From an uncultured Anaerolineae bacterium (GTDB lineage Bacteria; Chloroflexota; Anaerolineae; CG2-30-64-16): DNA of 60,169 nucleotides. The stretch is from the NCBI GenBank assembly GCA_937124585.1, contig CAKZKT010000030.1, positions 1 through 60,169 of the forward strand. The letters are read 5' to 3'. A model generated the notes under the pieces. That model was not told where the DNA came from. It was given only the letters and a program-made list of their open reading frames with translations, and made no database searches. Both the position numbers and the translations under genes were made by a program. Numbering within the stretch: the first letter of the stretch is position 1; each line of letters begins with the position of its first letter. This document shows positions 29,465 through 37,756 of the stretch, piece after piece.

Positions 29465-30400
29465 ATGCGATCCGATGCACAGCCGCTGTGGGATGTCCTG
29501 GGCCTCGGCATCGTCGCCGTGGACGACCTGTACTACGTGGCCCACTTTCCCGAGCCGGATACCAAGCGGCCGCTGCTGGCCGAACGGCGACAGGGCGGCG
29601 GCCTGACGGGCACGGCCCTGGTGGCCGCGGCCCGATTGGGCGTCCGCGCGGCCTATTGCGGCGTGATGGGGCATGATGAGCTGGCCCTCTTCACCCTGGA
29701 GGAGCTGGCACGCGAGGGCGTGGATTGCTCGCCGGTGTTGCGCCGGCCAACCGCGCGGCCGATCCATGCCGTCATCGTCGTCGAGCAGGCGACCGGCCGC
29801 CGGACGATCCTCTACACGCACGAAGGTTTCGTCACCCCTGCGCCGGAGGAGATCAGCGAGGCGCTGATCGGCCGCTGCCGTGTCCTCCTGATGGATGGCT
29901 ATGCGGGCGAGGGCGGCGTGCGCGCCGGCCAAATCGCCCGGCACCTGGGCATCCCCTTTGTCGCCGACATCGAACGCATGGAGGAGCCGACCAGCCGCGC
30001 GCTGTTCGACCTGGCCGATCACCTGATCGTCGGCGTCGAGACGGCCAGCCAGGCCACCGGCGCGCGCGATCCGGCCGTGGCCGCGGCGCGCCTGGCCCGA
30101 TCGGGCCGGGCCTGCTGCGCCGTGACGGCCGGCGAGCAGGGCTGCTGGTACGCCGTGGCCGGCGGACCGGTGCGTCATTTTCCCGCCCTGCGCGTCCAGG
30201 TGGTGGACACGACCGGCTGCGGCGATGTCTTTCATGGCGCTTATGCTGCTGCGTTGGCGCGCGGGGCGACGGTCGAGCGCGCCATTCAGATCGCCACAGT
30301 CGCGGCCGGCCTCAAGGCCACGCGGCCTGGCGGTCGACCGGGCATTCCCGATTGGGCGACGGTCGAGGCCCACCTGGCCGCGCATCGGCCGGCATCGTAA
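29465..30400 (+). CDS. PfkB-family carbohydrate or nucleoside kinase
   Basis: 311 residues, ribokinase fold. N-terminal GLGIVAVDDLYYV, GGGLTGTALVAAARLG near 48, and the C-terminal catalytic DTTGCGDVFHGAYAAAL near 240 (usual DTxGAGD with Cys in place of Ala). It phosphorylates a sugar or nucleoside with ATP. Substrate is not evident. It is the second gene of a long plus-strand run that leads into the lar genes. Confidence 0.9.
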   Translation: MRSDAQPLWDVLGLGIVAVDDLYYVAHFPEPDTKRPLLAERRQGGGLTGTALVAAARLGVRAAYCGVMGHDELALFTLEELAREGVDCSPVLRRPTARPIHAVIVVEQATGRRTILYTHEGFVTPAPEEISEALIGRCRVLLMDGYAGEGGVRAGQIARHLGIPFVADIERMEEPTSRALFDLADHLIVGVETASQATGARDPAVAAARLARSGRACCAVTAGEQGCWYAVAGGPVRHFPALRVQVVDTTGCGDVFHGAYAAALARGATVERAIQIATVAAGLKATRPGGRPGIPDWATVEAHLAAHRPAS

Positions 30401-30410
30401 CATTGCGTCC

Positions 30411-30444
30411 ACGTGCCCGGCATTTTGCACGATGCCCGGCGCGT
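30411..30444. repeat. 34-bp palindromic repeat copy
   Basis: Imperfect arms ACGTGCCCGGCAT and ATGCCCGGCGCGT between the kinase and dinB-like genes; same length as the copies near 18.0 kb. Confidence 0.6.
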
Positions 30445-30474
30445 TTGGCCGTCATTTCCAGAACAGGAGCATCC

Positions 30475-30969
30475 ATGGGCCCACGCGTCGAATTTTTGAT
30501 CCGTCGGCTGCGCGCAGAGGGCGATGCGCTGTTGACACAGCTGCACGCGCTCGCGGTGGAAGCCTGGGCGACGCCCGTCTATGCCGGCGCCACGACCTGG
30601 ACGATTCACAGCGTGCTGGCACACCTGGTGAGCGCCGAGCACTACCTGCAACTGATGATCGCCGATATTGCGGCGGGCGGCCCGGGCGCGCCCGCCGACG
30701 TAGACGTAGACGCGATCAACGCGGCCGAAGTGGCGACGCTCACCCGGCTCAGCCCGGCCGAGCTGATCGAGCGCCTGGCCATGGCCCGCGAGCGAACCGT
30801 TGTGCTCGTCTCCACCTTCGACGAAGATACCCTCGATCGTCGCGGCCGCCATCCGGTGCTGGGCGAGATCACGCTCGATGACTTCGTCAAGCTGATCTAT
30901 CGCCACGCCAAAATGCACATGCGCGATGTCCAGCACGCGCAGAATTCAAATTTGATGAGAACAGGGTGA
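30475..30969 (+). CDS. DinB-like four-helix-bundle protein
   Basis: 164 residues, all-helical. Histidines at the expected DinB/YfiT metal-binding places: TWTIHSVLAHLVSAEHYL near residue 42 and YRHAKMHMRDVQ near 142. Function of such proteins ranges from thiol transfer to unknown. CAGGAG precedes the ATG. The stop overlaps the larE start (TGATG), so it may work with the Lar proteins, an inference from coupling only. Confidence 0.75.
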   Translation: MGPRVEFLIRRLRAEGDALLTQLHALAVEAWATPVYAGATTWTIHSVLAHLVSAEHYLQLMIADIAAGGPGAPADVDVDAINAAEVATLTRLSPAELIERLAMARERTVVLVSTFDEDTLDRRGRHPVLGEITLDDFVKLIYRHAKMHMRDVQHAQNSNLMRTG

Positions 30970-31775
30970 TGGAAGAGAAGCTAGAAAAACTGAAGCGTCT
31001 GCTCACCGACATGGGCAGCGTGGCTGTGGCCTACTCGGGCGGCGTGGACAGCTCGCTGCTGCTCAAGATCGCCCATGACTGCCTGGGCGATCGGGCGGCC
31101 GGCATCACCGCGGTGTCGCCCAGCGTGCCCGCGCACGAACTGGCGACCGCGCAGGAGGTCGCCCGGCACATCGGCGCCCGTCACTTCGTGATCGAATCGC
31201 ACGAACTGGAAGATGAGCAATACCTGACAAACAGCCCACAGCGCTGCTATTTCTGCAAAAACGCCACCTACAGCGAGTTGATCCCCTTTGCCCAGGCGCA
31301 CGGCTACCGATACGTGGTGGACGGCAACAACCTCGACGACCTGGGCGATCATCGGCCGGGCCAGCGGGCCGCGCGCGAGCGCGGGGTGCGCAGCCCGCTC
31401 CAGGAGGCCGGCTTCACCAAAACCGAGATCCGGACGCTGGCGCGACAGCTCGGATTGCCCAACTGGGACATGCCCTCGGCAGCTTGCCTTTCATCGCGCG
31501 TCCCCTACGGGACGCGCATCTCGGTGCCCATCCTCTCGCAGGTGGAGCGGGCCGAACTGGCGCTGCGCCGGCTGGGCCTGCGCCAGGTGCGGGTGCGCCA
31601 TCACGATCAGGTGGCGCGCATCGAGGTGCTGCCGGAGGATTTTCCTACCGTGCTGGCGCACCGCGAAGTGCTGGTCAACGAATTCAAGACGCTGGGCTAC
31701 ACCTTCGTGGCGCTCGACCTGGCCGGCTTTCGTTCCGGCAGCATGAACGAGGTGCTGACACAACATGGACGTTGA
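30969..31775 (+). CDS. larE: ATP-dependent sacrificial sulfur transferase LarE
   Basis: 268 residues. It converts the carboxylates of pyridinium biscarboxylic acid mononucleotide to thiocarboxylates for the nickel-pincer nucleotide cofactor. The PP-loop SGGVDSS is at residues 23-29, and C173 in SAACLSSR is at the position of the sacrificial cysteine of the lactobacillar enzyme. A second pair, C93 and C96 (RCYFCK), is present. Start overlaps the dinB-like stop; the end overlaps larB by 11 bases. Confidence 0.94.
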   Translation: MEEKLEKLKRLLTDMGSVAVAYSGGVDSSLLLKIAHDCLGDRAAGITAVSPSVPAHELATAQEVARHIGARHFVIESHELEDEQYLTNSPQRCYFCKNATYSELIPFAQAHGYRYVVDGNNLDDLGDHRPGQRAARERGVRSPLQEAGFTKTEIRTLARQLGLPNWDMPSAACLSSRVPYGTRISVPILSQVERAELALRRLGLRQVRVRHHDQVARIEVLPEDFPTVLAHREVLVNEFKTLGYTFVALDLAGFRSGSMNEVLTQHGR

Positions 31776-32541
31776 TCGCTTACGCGCGCTGCTGACAGAG
31801 GTCCATTCAGGTCGGCTGGATGTGGAGCAGGCGCTCGACCAGCTGCGCACCCTGCCCTATGCCGACCTGGGCTATGCCCGGCTCGACACCCATCGAGCAC
31901 TGCGCCAGGGCCTGCCCGAGGTCGTCTTCTGCCAGGGCAAAACGGCCGAGCAGGTGGCCGGCATCCTGGAACGGCTCTGGCAAGACCACGATCGCGTGCT
32001 GGGCACGCGCGCCGCGGCCGAGCAGGCCGCGTTCGTACAAGCGCGGCTGCCCGCGGCCCGCTATAACCCGGTCTCGCGGCTGATTACCCTGGCGCGCACG
32101 TCCCTGCCCCCGCCGGCCGCGACGGCGCCCTACGTCATGGTGGTGACGGGCGGCACGGCCGACATGCCCGTCGCCGAAGAGGCCGCCCAGACTCTGGAAT
32201 TCCTGGGCCGGCGCGTCGTGCGCGCCTACGATGTGGGCGTCGCCGGCATCCATCGCGTGCTCAGCCGCGCCGAACAGCTGGCCGACGCCGCAGTGGTGAT
32301 CAGCGTGGCCGGCATGGAGGGCGCGCTGACCAGCGTCGTGGCCGGGCTGGTCAGCTGTCCGGTCATCGGTGTGCCGACGAGCGTGGGCTACGGCGCGCAT
32401 TTCGGGGGCGTGGCGCCCCTGCTCACCATGCTTAACTCCTGCGCGCTCGGCGTGGCCGTGGTGAACATTGACAACGGCTTCGGCGCAGCCGTGTACGCGC
32501 ACACGATTCTCAGACAAAACTGTCGGGGTGATGCCACATGA
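31765..32541 (+). CDS. larB: Nickel-pincer cofactor biosynthesis protein LarB
   Basis: 258 residues. LarB carboxylates and hydrolyses nicotinic acid adenine dinucleotide to the biscarboxylic acid mononucleotide. The PurE-like core is seen in VMVVTGGTADMPVAEEAAQTLEFLG near 125 and in SVAGMEGALTSVVAGLVSCPVIGVPTSVGYG near 185, typical of the family. Overlaps larE and larC at either end (ATGA with larC). Confidence 0.95.
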   Translation: MDVDRLRALLTEVHSGRLDVEQALDQLRTLPYADLGYARLDTHRALRQGLPEVVFCQGKTAEQVAGILERLWQDHDRVLGTRAAAEQAAFVQARLPAARYNPVSRLITLARTSLPPPAATAPYVMVVTGGTADMPVAEEAAQTLEFLGRRVVRAYDVGVAGIHRVLSRAEQLADAAVVISVAGMEGALTSVVAGLVSCPVIGVPTSVGYGAHFGGVAPLLTMLNSCALGVAVVNIDNGFGAAVYAHTILRQNCRGDAT

Positions 32542-33707
32542 AGATCGCCTATTTTGACTGTATCGGCGGCGCCAGCGGCGATATGATCCTGGGTGCTCTG
32601 CTGGATGCCGGCCTGCCGCTGACGACCTTGCGTGAACGGCTGGCCGCGCTGCCGCTGCGCGATTTCACGCTCGACGCGCGGCGGGTATCCAAGAACGGCT
32701 TCAGCGCCACAAAAGTGGATGTCGTCGTCGCGGACGATGCGCCGGAGCGCCATCTGGCCGAGATCGCGGCCATCGTGGAGGCCGGCGACCTGGCGCCAGG
32801 CATCAAGGAGCGAGCGCTGGCCATCTTTCGACGCCTGGCCGAGGTGGAGGCGAACATCCACGGCACGAGCGTGGACCACGTGCATCTGCACGAGCTGGGC
32901 GGCGTGGACACCATTGTGGATGTGGTCGGCTGCCTGGTGGGACTCGACGCGCTGGGGATCCAGCGGGTCTACGCCTCGCCTCTGCCGTTGGGCCGCGGGT
33001 TCATCCGAGCCGCACACGGCCAGATCCCGCTGCCCGCGCCGGCCACGGTGGCCCTGCTGCGGGGCGCGGCGGTCGTGGGCACCGACATCGAAAAGGAGAC
33101 GGTGACCCCCACCGGCGCCGCGCTGCTCACCGCGCTGGCGGCCAGCTTCGGGCCTATCCCGGCGATGACGTTGACCGCGGTGGGCTACGGCGCAGGCGGC
33201 CGCGACCTTCCCATCCCGAACGTCGTGCGCCTGCTGATCGGCGATGGGGTCGCGCCGACACATCTGGGCGTGGAATCGGTGGCCATCCTGGAGACCAACA
33301 TTGACGATCTCAACCCGCAGATGTATGATTATGTCATGGCTCGGCTGTTCAAAGCGGGCGCGCTCGACGTGTTTCTGACGCCGATCCAGATGAAGAAGAA
33401 CCGGCCCGGCACGCTGTTGCGCGTGATTTGTCGGCCAGATGACAGTGGGCCGCTCACCAATATCCTGCTCGCCGAAACGAGCACGCTGGGCGTGCGCCAG
33501 CAGATCATGGCGCGCGTGTCTCTGCGCCGCGAGGTGCGGACGGTGGAAACGCCCTACGGCCAGGTGCGCGTCAAGATTGCGACGCTGGGAGATGGGACGC
33601 GGCGTGCCGCGCCGGAATACGACGACTGCCGGCGGCTGGCCGAAGAAACGGGCGCGCCCCTGCGCGAGATCACTCGCGCCGCCGAACGCGCCGCCGACGA
33701 CATGTAA
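32538..33707 (+). CDS. larC: Nickel insertion protein LarC
   Basis: 389 residues, encoded as one uninterrupted gene rather than larC1/larC2 with a programmed frameshift. LarC is a CTP-dependent nickel cyclometallase that completes the pincer cofactor. The N-terminal FDCIGGASGDMILGALLDAG, VHLHELGGVDTIVDVVG near 113, and the C-terminal ETNIDDLNPQMYDYV near 254 match the family. The user enzyme, lactate racemase LarA or a homologue, is not in the window. Confidence 0.95.
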   Translation: MKIAYFDCIGGASGDMILGALLDAGLPLTTLRERLAALPLRDFTLDARRVSKNGFSATKVDVVVADDAPERHLAEIAAIVEAGDLAPGIKERALAIFRRLAEVEANIHGTSVDHVHLHELGGVDTIVDVVGCLVGLDALGIQRVYASPLPLGRGFIRAAHGQIPLPAPATVALLRGAAVVGTDIEKETVTPTGAALLTALAASFGPIPAMTLTAVGYGAGGRDLPIPNVVRLLIGDGVAPTHLGVESVAILETNIDDLNPQMYDYVMARLFKAGALDVFLTPIQMKKNRPGTLLRVICRPDDSGPLTNILLAETSTLGVRQQIMARVSLRREVRTVETPYGQVRVKIATLGDGTRRAAPEYDDCRRLAEETGAPLREITRAAERAADDM

Positions 33708-33715
33708 AAAATCGT

Positions 33716-33766
33716 CACGCGCCAGGGCCTTGGCCCAACCGGCAAAATCAAGGCGCCTGGCGCGTG
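33716..33766. repeat. Inverted repeat between larC and the restriction-modification genes
   Basis: CACGCGCCAGG (33716-33726) and CCTGGCGCGTG (33756-33766) pair perfectly, with a further CCTT/AAGG inside. Could be the larC terminator or mark an island boundary. Confidence 0.6.
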
Positions 33767-33798
33767 CCGAAACGGACTTTGGGACAGGAGATTTTCAG

Positions 33799-34902
33799 AT
33801 GTGCTCCCCAGCGACGGAACAGCTCAGGCTGAGCTTCGATGATGAAGCGAATTGCAAGGCCACAGCCGCCGACAAAGCCATCGAACTCCCGACCGACCGG
33901 CCCGACTTCGACATCGAACGCCTGCCTAAAGAACTACAAGAACGCTTTCGCGCCCTGTATCAGAATAGCCAACAGACGAGCGACTTTCTCGCGCCCAACG
34001 AGATCTATCAGGGCGATGCACGCGATCTGTTGCCGCGCATCAGGCCGAATAGCATCGCCTTGAGCGTCTGGTCTCCTCCCTATTTCGTGGGCAAGGAATA
34101 CGAAGCGCATCTCAGTTTCGCGGACTGGCAGCAATTGCTTGCCGACGTGATTCGTCTGCATTTTCCCATCATCATACCGGGCGGTTTCCTGGTGGTGAAC
34201 ATTGCCGATATCCTGACGTTCAAAGACCTTACCATGCCGCGCATTCAAGCCGAAGCGCCTTCCCGACGACGGTCGCAAGTCACCAAAGAAGACATCCTGC
34301 GGGTGATGGCCGAACACCCGGAGTTCAACCGGTATCAGATCGCCGCTGTACTCGGCTGCAGCGAGCAGACGGTTGATCGCCGACTTCACGGCAACAACAT
34401 TCGGGGCGGCAAGCATGAGCCGCAGACTCGCGTCAAAATTGTGGGTGGTCTCGTCGAACAGTGGGCACTGGATGCCGGTTTTTATCCCTACGACCGCCGC
34501 ATCTGGGTCAAGGATCCGGCCTGGGAGAACTCGCGTTGGCATAGCCTGTCATACAAAGCCGTAGATCAGTTCGAGTATCTGTATTTCTTCTGGAAACCCG
34601 GCATCACGCGTTACAACAGGCAGCGACTCTCGGCCGAGGAGTGGGCTGCTTGGGGATCGCTGGCCGTATGGAGTTTCCCCTCCGTGCGCGCGAACGACGA
34701 TCATGAGGCAAAGTTTCCCATCGAACTGCCTGCGCGTGTCATTCGCCTGCTTACAGATCCGGGCGATGTGGTGCTGGATTGCTTCATGGGCAGCGGAACG
34801 ACCGCCCTGGCTGCGCTGAACCTGGGACGTCAGTACATCGGCATCGAACTACAAGAAAAATACGTTGAATTAGCACGCCGACAGATCGCATCGAGGAGAT
34901 AA
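33799..34902 (+). CDS. Type II DNA methyltransferase, probably N4-cytosine
   Basis: 367 residues. The catalytic motif IV SPPY (92-95) precedes the SAM motif I region DCFMGSGTTALAAL near 325, i.e. the permuted beta class. SPPY is usual for N4-cytosine enzymes. An inserted segment near 155-200 looks like a small helix-turn-helix (YQIAAVLGCSEQTVDRRL), perhaps for target recognition or autoregulation. ACAGGAG precedes the ATG. It is six bases from the SfiI-like nuclease gene and would protect the same site. Third codon positions are less GC-rich than in neighbours, which suggests transfer. Confidence 0.88.
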   Translation: MCSPATEQLRLSFDDEANCKATAADKAIELPTDRPDFDIERLPKELQERFRALYQNSQQTSDFLAPNEIYQGDARDLLPRIRPNSIALSVWSPPYFVGKEYEAHLSFADWQQLLADVIRLHFPIIIPGGFLVVNIADILTFKDLTMPRIQAEAPSRRRSQVTKEDILRVMAEHPEFNRYQIAAVLGCSEQTVDRRLHGNNIRGGKHEPQTRVKIVGGLVEQWALDAGFYPYDRRIWVKDPAWENSRWHSLSYKAVDQFEYLYFFWKPGITRYNRQRLSAEEWAAWGSLAVWSFPSVRANDDHEAKFPIELPARVIRLLTDPGDVVLDCFMGSGTTALAALNLGRQYIGIELQEKYVELARRQIASRR

Positions 34903-34908
34903 TCGGCC

Positions 34909-35625
34909 ATGTCGCTCATCAACCCCTATGGTTTGGCCAATGATCTGGATCGTCTGGAGGAAATCGAAAAGGCTTCTTTGAGATTGGTCGTGCAGACTTT
35001 GTACGAATATCGGGATATCGCCGCAGATATCTTTCGCCTGGAAAGCGATCTGGTTGCTGACATCGCGGAAGACGTTTCGCGCGAGGCCCTGGATCGCCTG
35101 GGAATGTCGCGCATTGATCAGCGTCTGTTCGGCAAAGTGGACTACAAACGCGCTCGTTATCTCTTCCATCCCGAATACACGATTAAGCAAGCCCTGTTTG
35201 TGGACTCAAAAGCCGAAAAGATCAGCGACGAGAATTCGGCGACGCTGCAAACTTCACAACTCTCCCTAACGGTCCGTCAGATTCGCGCCGGTCGCCCCAT
35301 TAACGAACCAGGCAAATTGCCGTCTGTTCTATCTATCAAAGATGAGCCCTATATCACCACCACTTTGTTTGTGAAATACAACTACGAGGATGAAGGCGTC
35401 CATCATCTCCTCAGGCACATCACGGTAGCCGCGCTGCCGAATGGCATGTTGCAGGAACGGTACAACCCTGATGTCAACGACACGATCTGGCTGGCCGGCC
35501 GGGACGCGCCCAGTCGCGGGGAAGAGTTTCGCGTTCGGTTGAGCTTCGCTCGTTTGCGACGAAAAGCGCCGTGGCGTGTGCAACGCATCCCGATGTCTCC
35601 CGAACCCTTCATCTGGAACGAGTAA
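34909..35625 (+). CDS. SfiI-like type II restriction endonuclease
   Basis: 238 residues. From memory of SfiI, the pattern is collinear: EIEKASLRLVVQTLYEY, FGKVDYKRARYL, QALFVDSKAEK, TLQTSQL, TTTLFV, QERYNPD and the final RGEEFRVRLSFARL...PWRVQ. Putative active site D78 with D99-x-K101 matches a PD-(D/E)xK nuclease. SfiI cuts GGCCNNNNNGGCC as a tetramer acting on two sites; the same target is an inference here. The gene is compositionally unlike its flanks and lies between larC and an aminotransferase gene. Confidence 0.82.
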   Translation: MSLINPYGLANDLDRLEEIEKASLRLVVQTLYEYRDIAADIFRLESDLVADIAEDVSREALDRLGMSRIDQRLFGKVDYKRARYLFHPEYTIKQALFVDSKAEKISDENSATLQTSQLSLTVRQIRAGRPINEPGKLPSVLSIKDEPYITTTLFVKYNYEDEGVHHLLRHITVAALPNGMLQERYNPDVNDTIWLAGRDAPSRGEEFRVRLSFARLRRKAPWRVQRIPMSPEPFIWNE

Positions 35626-35628
35626 ACC

Positions 35629-36861
35629 ATGTCCACACAACTTGCCATCGAGGGCGGCACGGCCGTCCGCACTGAGCCGTTCCCGGCCTGGCCCGTCTAC
35701 GACGAGCGGGAGGAACGCAATCTGCTGGAGGTGCTGCATTCCGGTCGCTGGGGGATCGGCGGGACGAAGGTCGCCGAGTTCGTGCAGCGTTTTGCCGCGT
35801 ATCAGGATGCCCGGTTCGGCGTCTGCGTGCCGAACGGCACCCTGGCGCTCCAGATGGCGCTGCACGCGCTGGGCATCGGCCCCGGCGACGAGGTGATCAC
35901 GACGCCCTACACTTTCATCGCCACCGCCAGCGCGGCGCTCCAGCAGGGAGCAGTGCCCGTGTTCGTGGACATTGACCTCAACTCCTACAATCTGGACCCG
36001 ACGCAAATCGAGGCGGCCATCACGCCGGCCACAAAGGCCATCGTGCCGGTTCATCTGGCCGGCCGGCCCGCGGACATGGATGCGATCATGGAGGTAGCCC
36101 GGCGACACGACCTGCGCGTGCTCGAAGACGCCTGTCAGGCGTGGGGCGCGGCATGGCGCGGCCGCCGAGTAGGCGCCATCGGCGACCTGGGCTGCTTCAG
36201 CTTTCAATCCAGCAAAAACGTCTCGGCCGGCGAGGGCGGCATCGTGATCACCAACGATGAGGCGCTTGCCGAGCTGTGCTGGTCACTGCACAACGTGGGC
36301 CGGGTGCGCGACGGTGCCTGGTATCAGCACGAGATCATCGGCGGCAACCTGCGCATGACTGAATGGCAGGCCGCGGTGTTGCTGGCCCAGCTCGAACGCC
36401 TGACCGAGCACGCCGCGCGGCGCGAGGCCAATGCGCGCTACCTGGCCGAGGCGCTGTCCGAGGTGCCTGGCGTGACGCCGCTCCCCTGGGATGATCGGAT
36501 CACCGGCCACGCGCACCATCTGTTCATCTGCCGCTACGACCCTGCCGCGTTCGGCGGCCGCTCGCGCGCTGACTTCGTGGCCGCGCTGGTGGCCGAGGGG
36601 ATCACCACCGCCAGCGTGGGCTATGCCACGCCGCTCCACCGCAACAACGCCATCCGCCGCAGCGTGGCCGCAAATCTAGCGCGCGTCGGCCGGAAACCGC
36701 CTCTGGCTGCGGATGGCCTGCCCGCGCTGCCGGCTTGCCCGCGGGCCGAATGGGCGACGCAGCACACTTTTTGGTTGGCGCAGAATACCCTGTTGGGAAC
36801 GCAGGCCGACATGGACAGCATCGTCGCGGCCATATGCAAAATCCGGCGGGCGTGGGGATAG
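35629..36861 (+). CDS. DegT/DnrJ/EryC1-family aminotransferase
   Basis: 410 residues, fold type I PLP enzyme. The PLP lysine is K196 in SFQSSKNVSAGEGG, with LEDACQAWGA near 165 and TTPYTFIATASAAL near 91. Relatives aminate keto-sugars or act in cyclitol and aminoglycoside pathways. It is followed by a sugar isomerase-like TIM barrel, so a sugar or cyclitol metabolite is likely, without further detail. Confidence 0.9.
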   Translation: MSTQLAIEGGTAVRTEPFPAWPVYDEREERNLLEVLHSGRWGIGGTKVAEFVQRFAAYQDARFGVCVPNGTLALQMALHALGIGPGDEVITTPYTFIATASAALQQGAVPVFVDIDLNSYNLDPTQIEAAITPATKAIVPVHLAGRPADMDAIMEVARRHDLRVLEDACQAWGAAWRGRRVGAIGDLGCFSFQSSKNVSAGEGGIVITNDEALAELCWSLHNVGRVRDGAWYQHEIIGGNLRMTEWQAAVLLAQLERLTEHAARREANARYLAEALSEVPGVTPLPWDDRITGHAHHLFICRYDPAAFGGRSRADFVAALVAEGITTASVGYATPLHRNNAIRRSVAANLARVGRKPPLAADGLPALPACPRAEWATQHTFWLAQNTLLGTQADMDSIVAAICKIRRAWG

Positions 36862-36936
36862 CAGCCGGCGCCGGGCCGTGTGGCCCGAAGCCCGAAAAGT
36901 CTTGATGGGCTTGATATCATCATCGGAGAAAAAGCC

Positions 36937-37755
36937 ATGAAAATCGGCGCAGTGAGTCTGGGGTGGACCGGCAAGCCGTTGACGCAGGCCATGGCCGACA
37001 TCGTCGCGTTCGGCGGCGACTGCATCGAGATCAACGGCCGGCCTGGGGTGCACGCCGGCCTGGTGCTGGATGACACGAGTGCGGCCCAGGTGCGCCGCTG
37101 GGCGGCCGAGGCCGGCCTGCAGATCAGCGCGGTGAGCGGCTACTGCGACTTCGCCCAGGCCGATCGCGCGGCGCGGCTGCAGGAGGTTGAACGCCTGCTG
37201 ACGGCCTGTCGGGCTGCCCATGCGCTGGAGGTGACGGTGGTGCGCGCGTTCGCCGGCGATGCCAAACCCGGCCTGACCCTGGACACGGCCTGGCCATGGC
37301 TGGTGGAGGGGTTACAGGAAGCCGCGCGACGGGCGGCACCGCTGGGTGTGCGGCTGGCCGTGGAGAATCACGGTCGGCTGCTCAACGATGGGCCGGCGCT
37401 GGCCCGCCTGGTGACCGAGATCGCCGCGCCGAATGTCGGGATCACGCTGGACACCGGCAATTTCGCCTGGGCCGGCCACGATGCCGAACAGGTGCGCGTC
37501 GATTTCGAGGCAGTGCTGCCCCACGTGCTCAGCCTGCACGTGAAGGATGGCGTCTGGCGGCCGACCGGCGACGGCACCGGGAGAACCTTCGAGTTCGTGC
37601 TGGCCGGTCGCGGGCAACTGCCTCTGGCGGAATGGCTGGCCACGCTGCAGGCGCGCGGCTTCACCGGCGCGGCTTGCAGCGAATACGAGGGCGCCGGCGA
37701 CTTTCGCGCAGGGACGCAGGCCAGCCTCGCCTATCTGATCGCGCAACGTCGTTGA
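36937..37755 (+). CDS. Sugar phosphate isomerase/epimerase-like TIM barrel protein
   Basis: 272 residues, xylose isomerase-like TIM barrel (AP endonuclease family 2). Metal-site residues are visible in GVRLAVENHGRL near 144 (Glu), GITLDTGNFAWAGHD near 180 (Asp), LSLHVKDGVW near 205 (His, Asp) and CSEYEG at the end (Glu). CGGAG precedes the ATG. It probably isomerises or epimerises a sugar or inosose with the neighbouring aminotransferase. Confidence 0.85.
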   Translation: MKIGAVSLGWTGKPLTQAMADIVAFGGDCIEINGRPGVHAGLVLDDTSAAQVRRWAAEAGLQISAVSGYCDFAQADRAARLQEVERLLTACRAAHALEVTVVRAFAGDAKPGLTLDTAWPWLVEGLQEAARRAAPLGVRLAVENHGRLLNDGPALARLVTEIAAPNVGITLDTGNFAWAGHDAEQVRVDFEAVLPHVLSLHVKDGVWRPTGDGTGRTFEFVLAGRGQLPLAEWLATLQARGFTGAACSEYEGAGDFRAGTQASLAYLIAQRR

Positions 37756-37756
37756 C

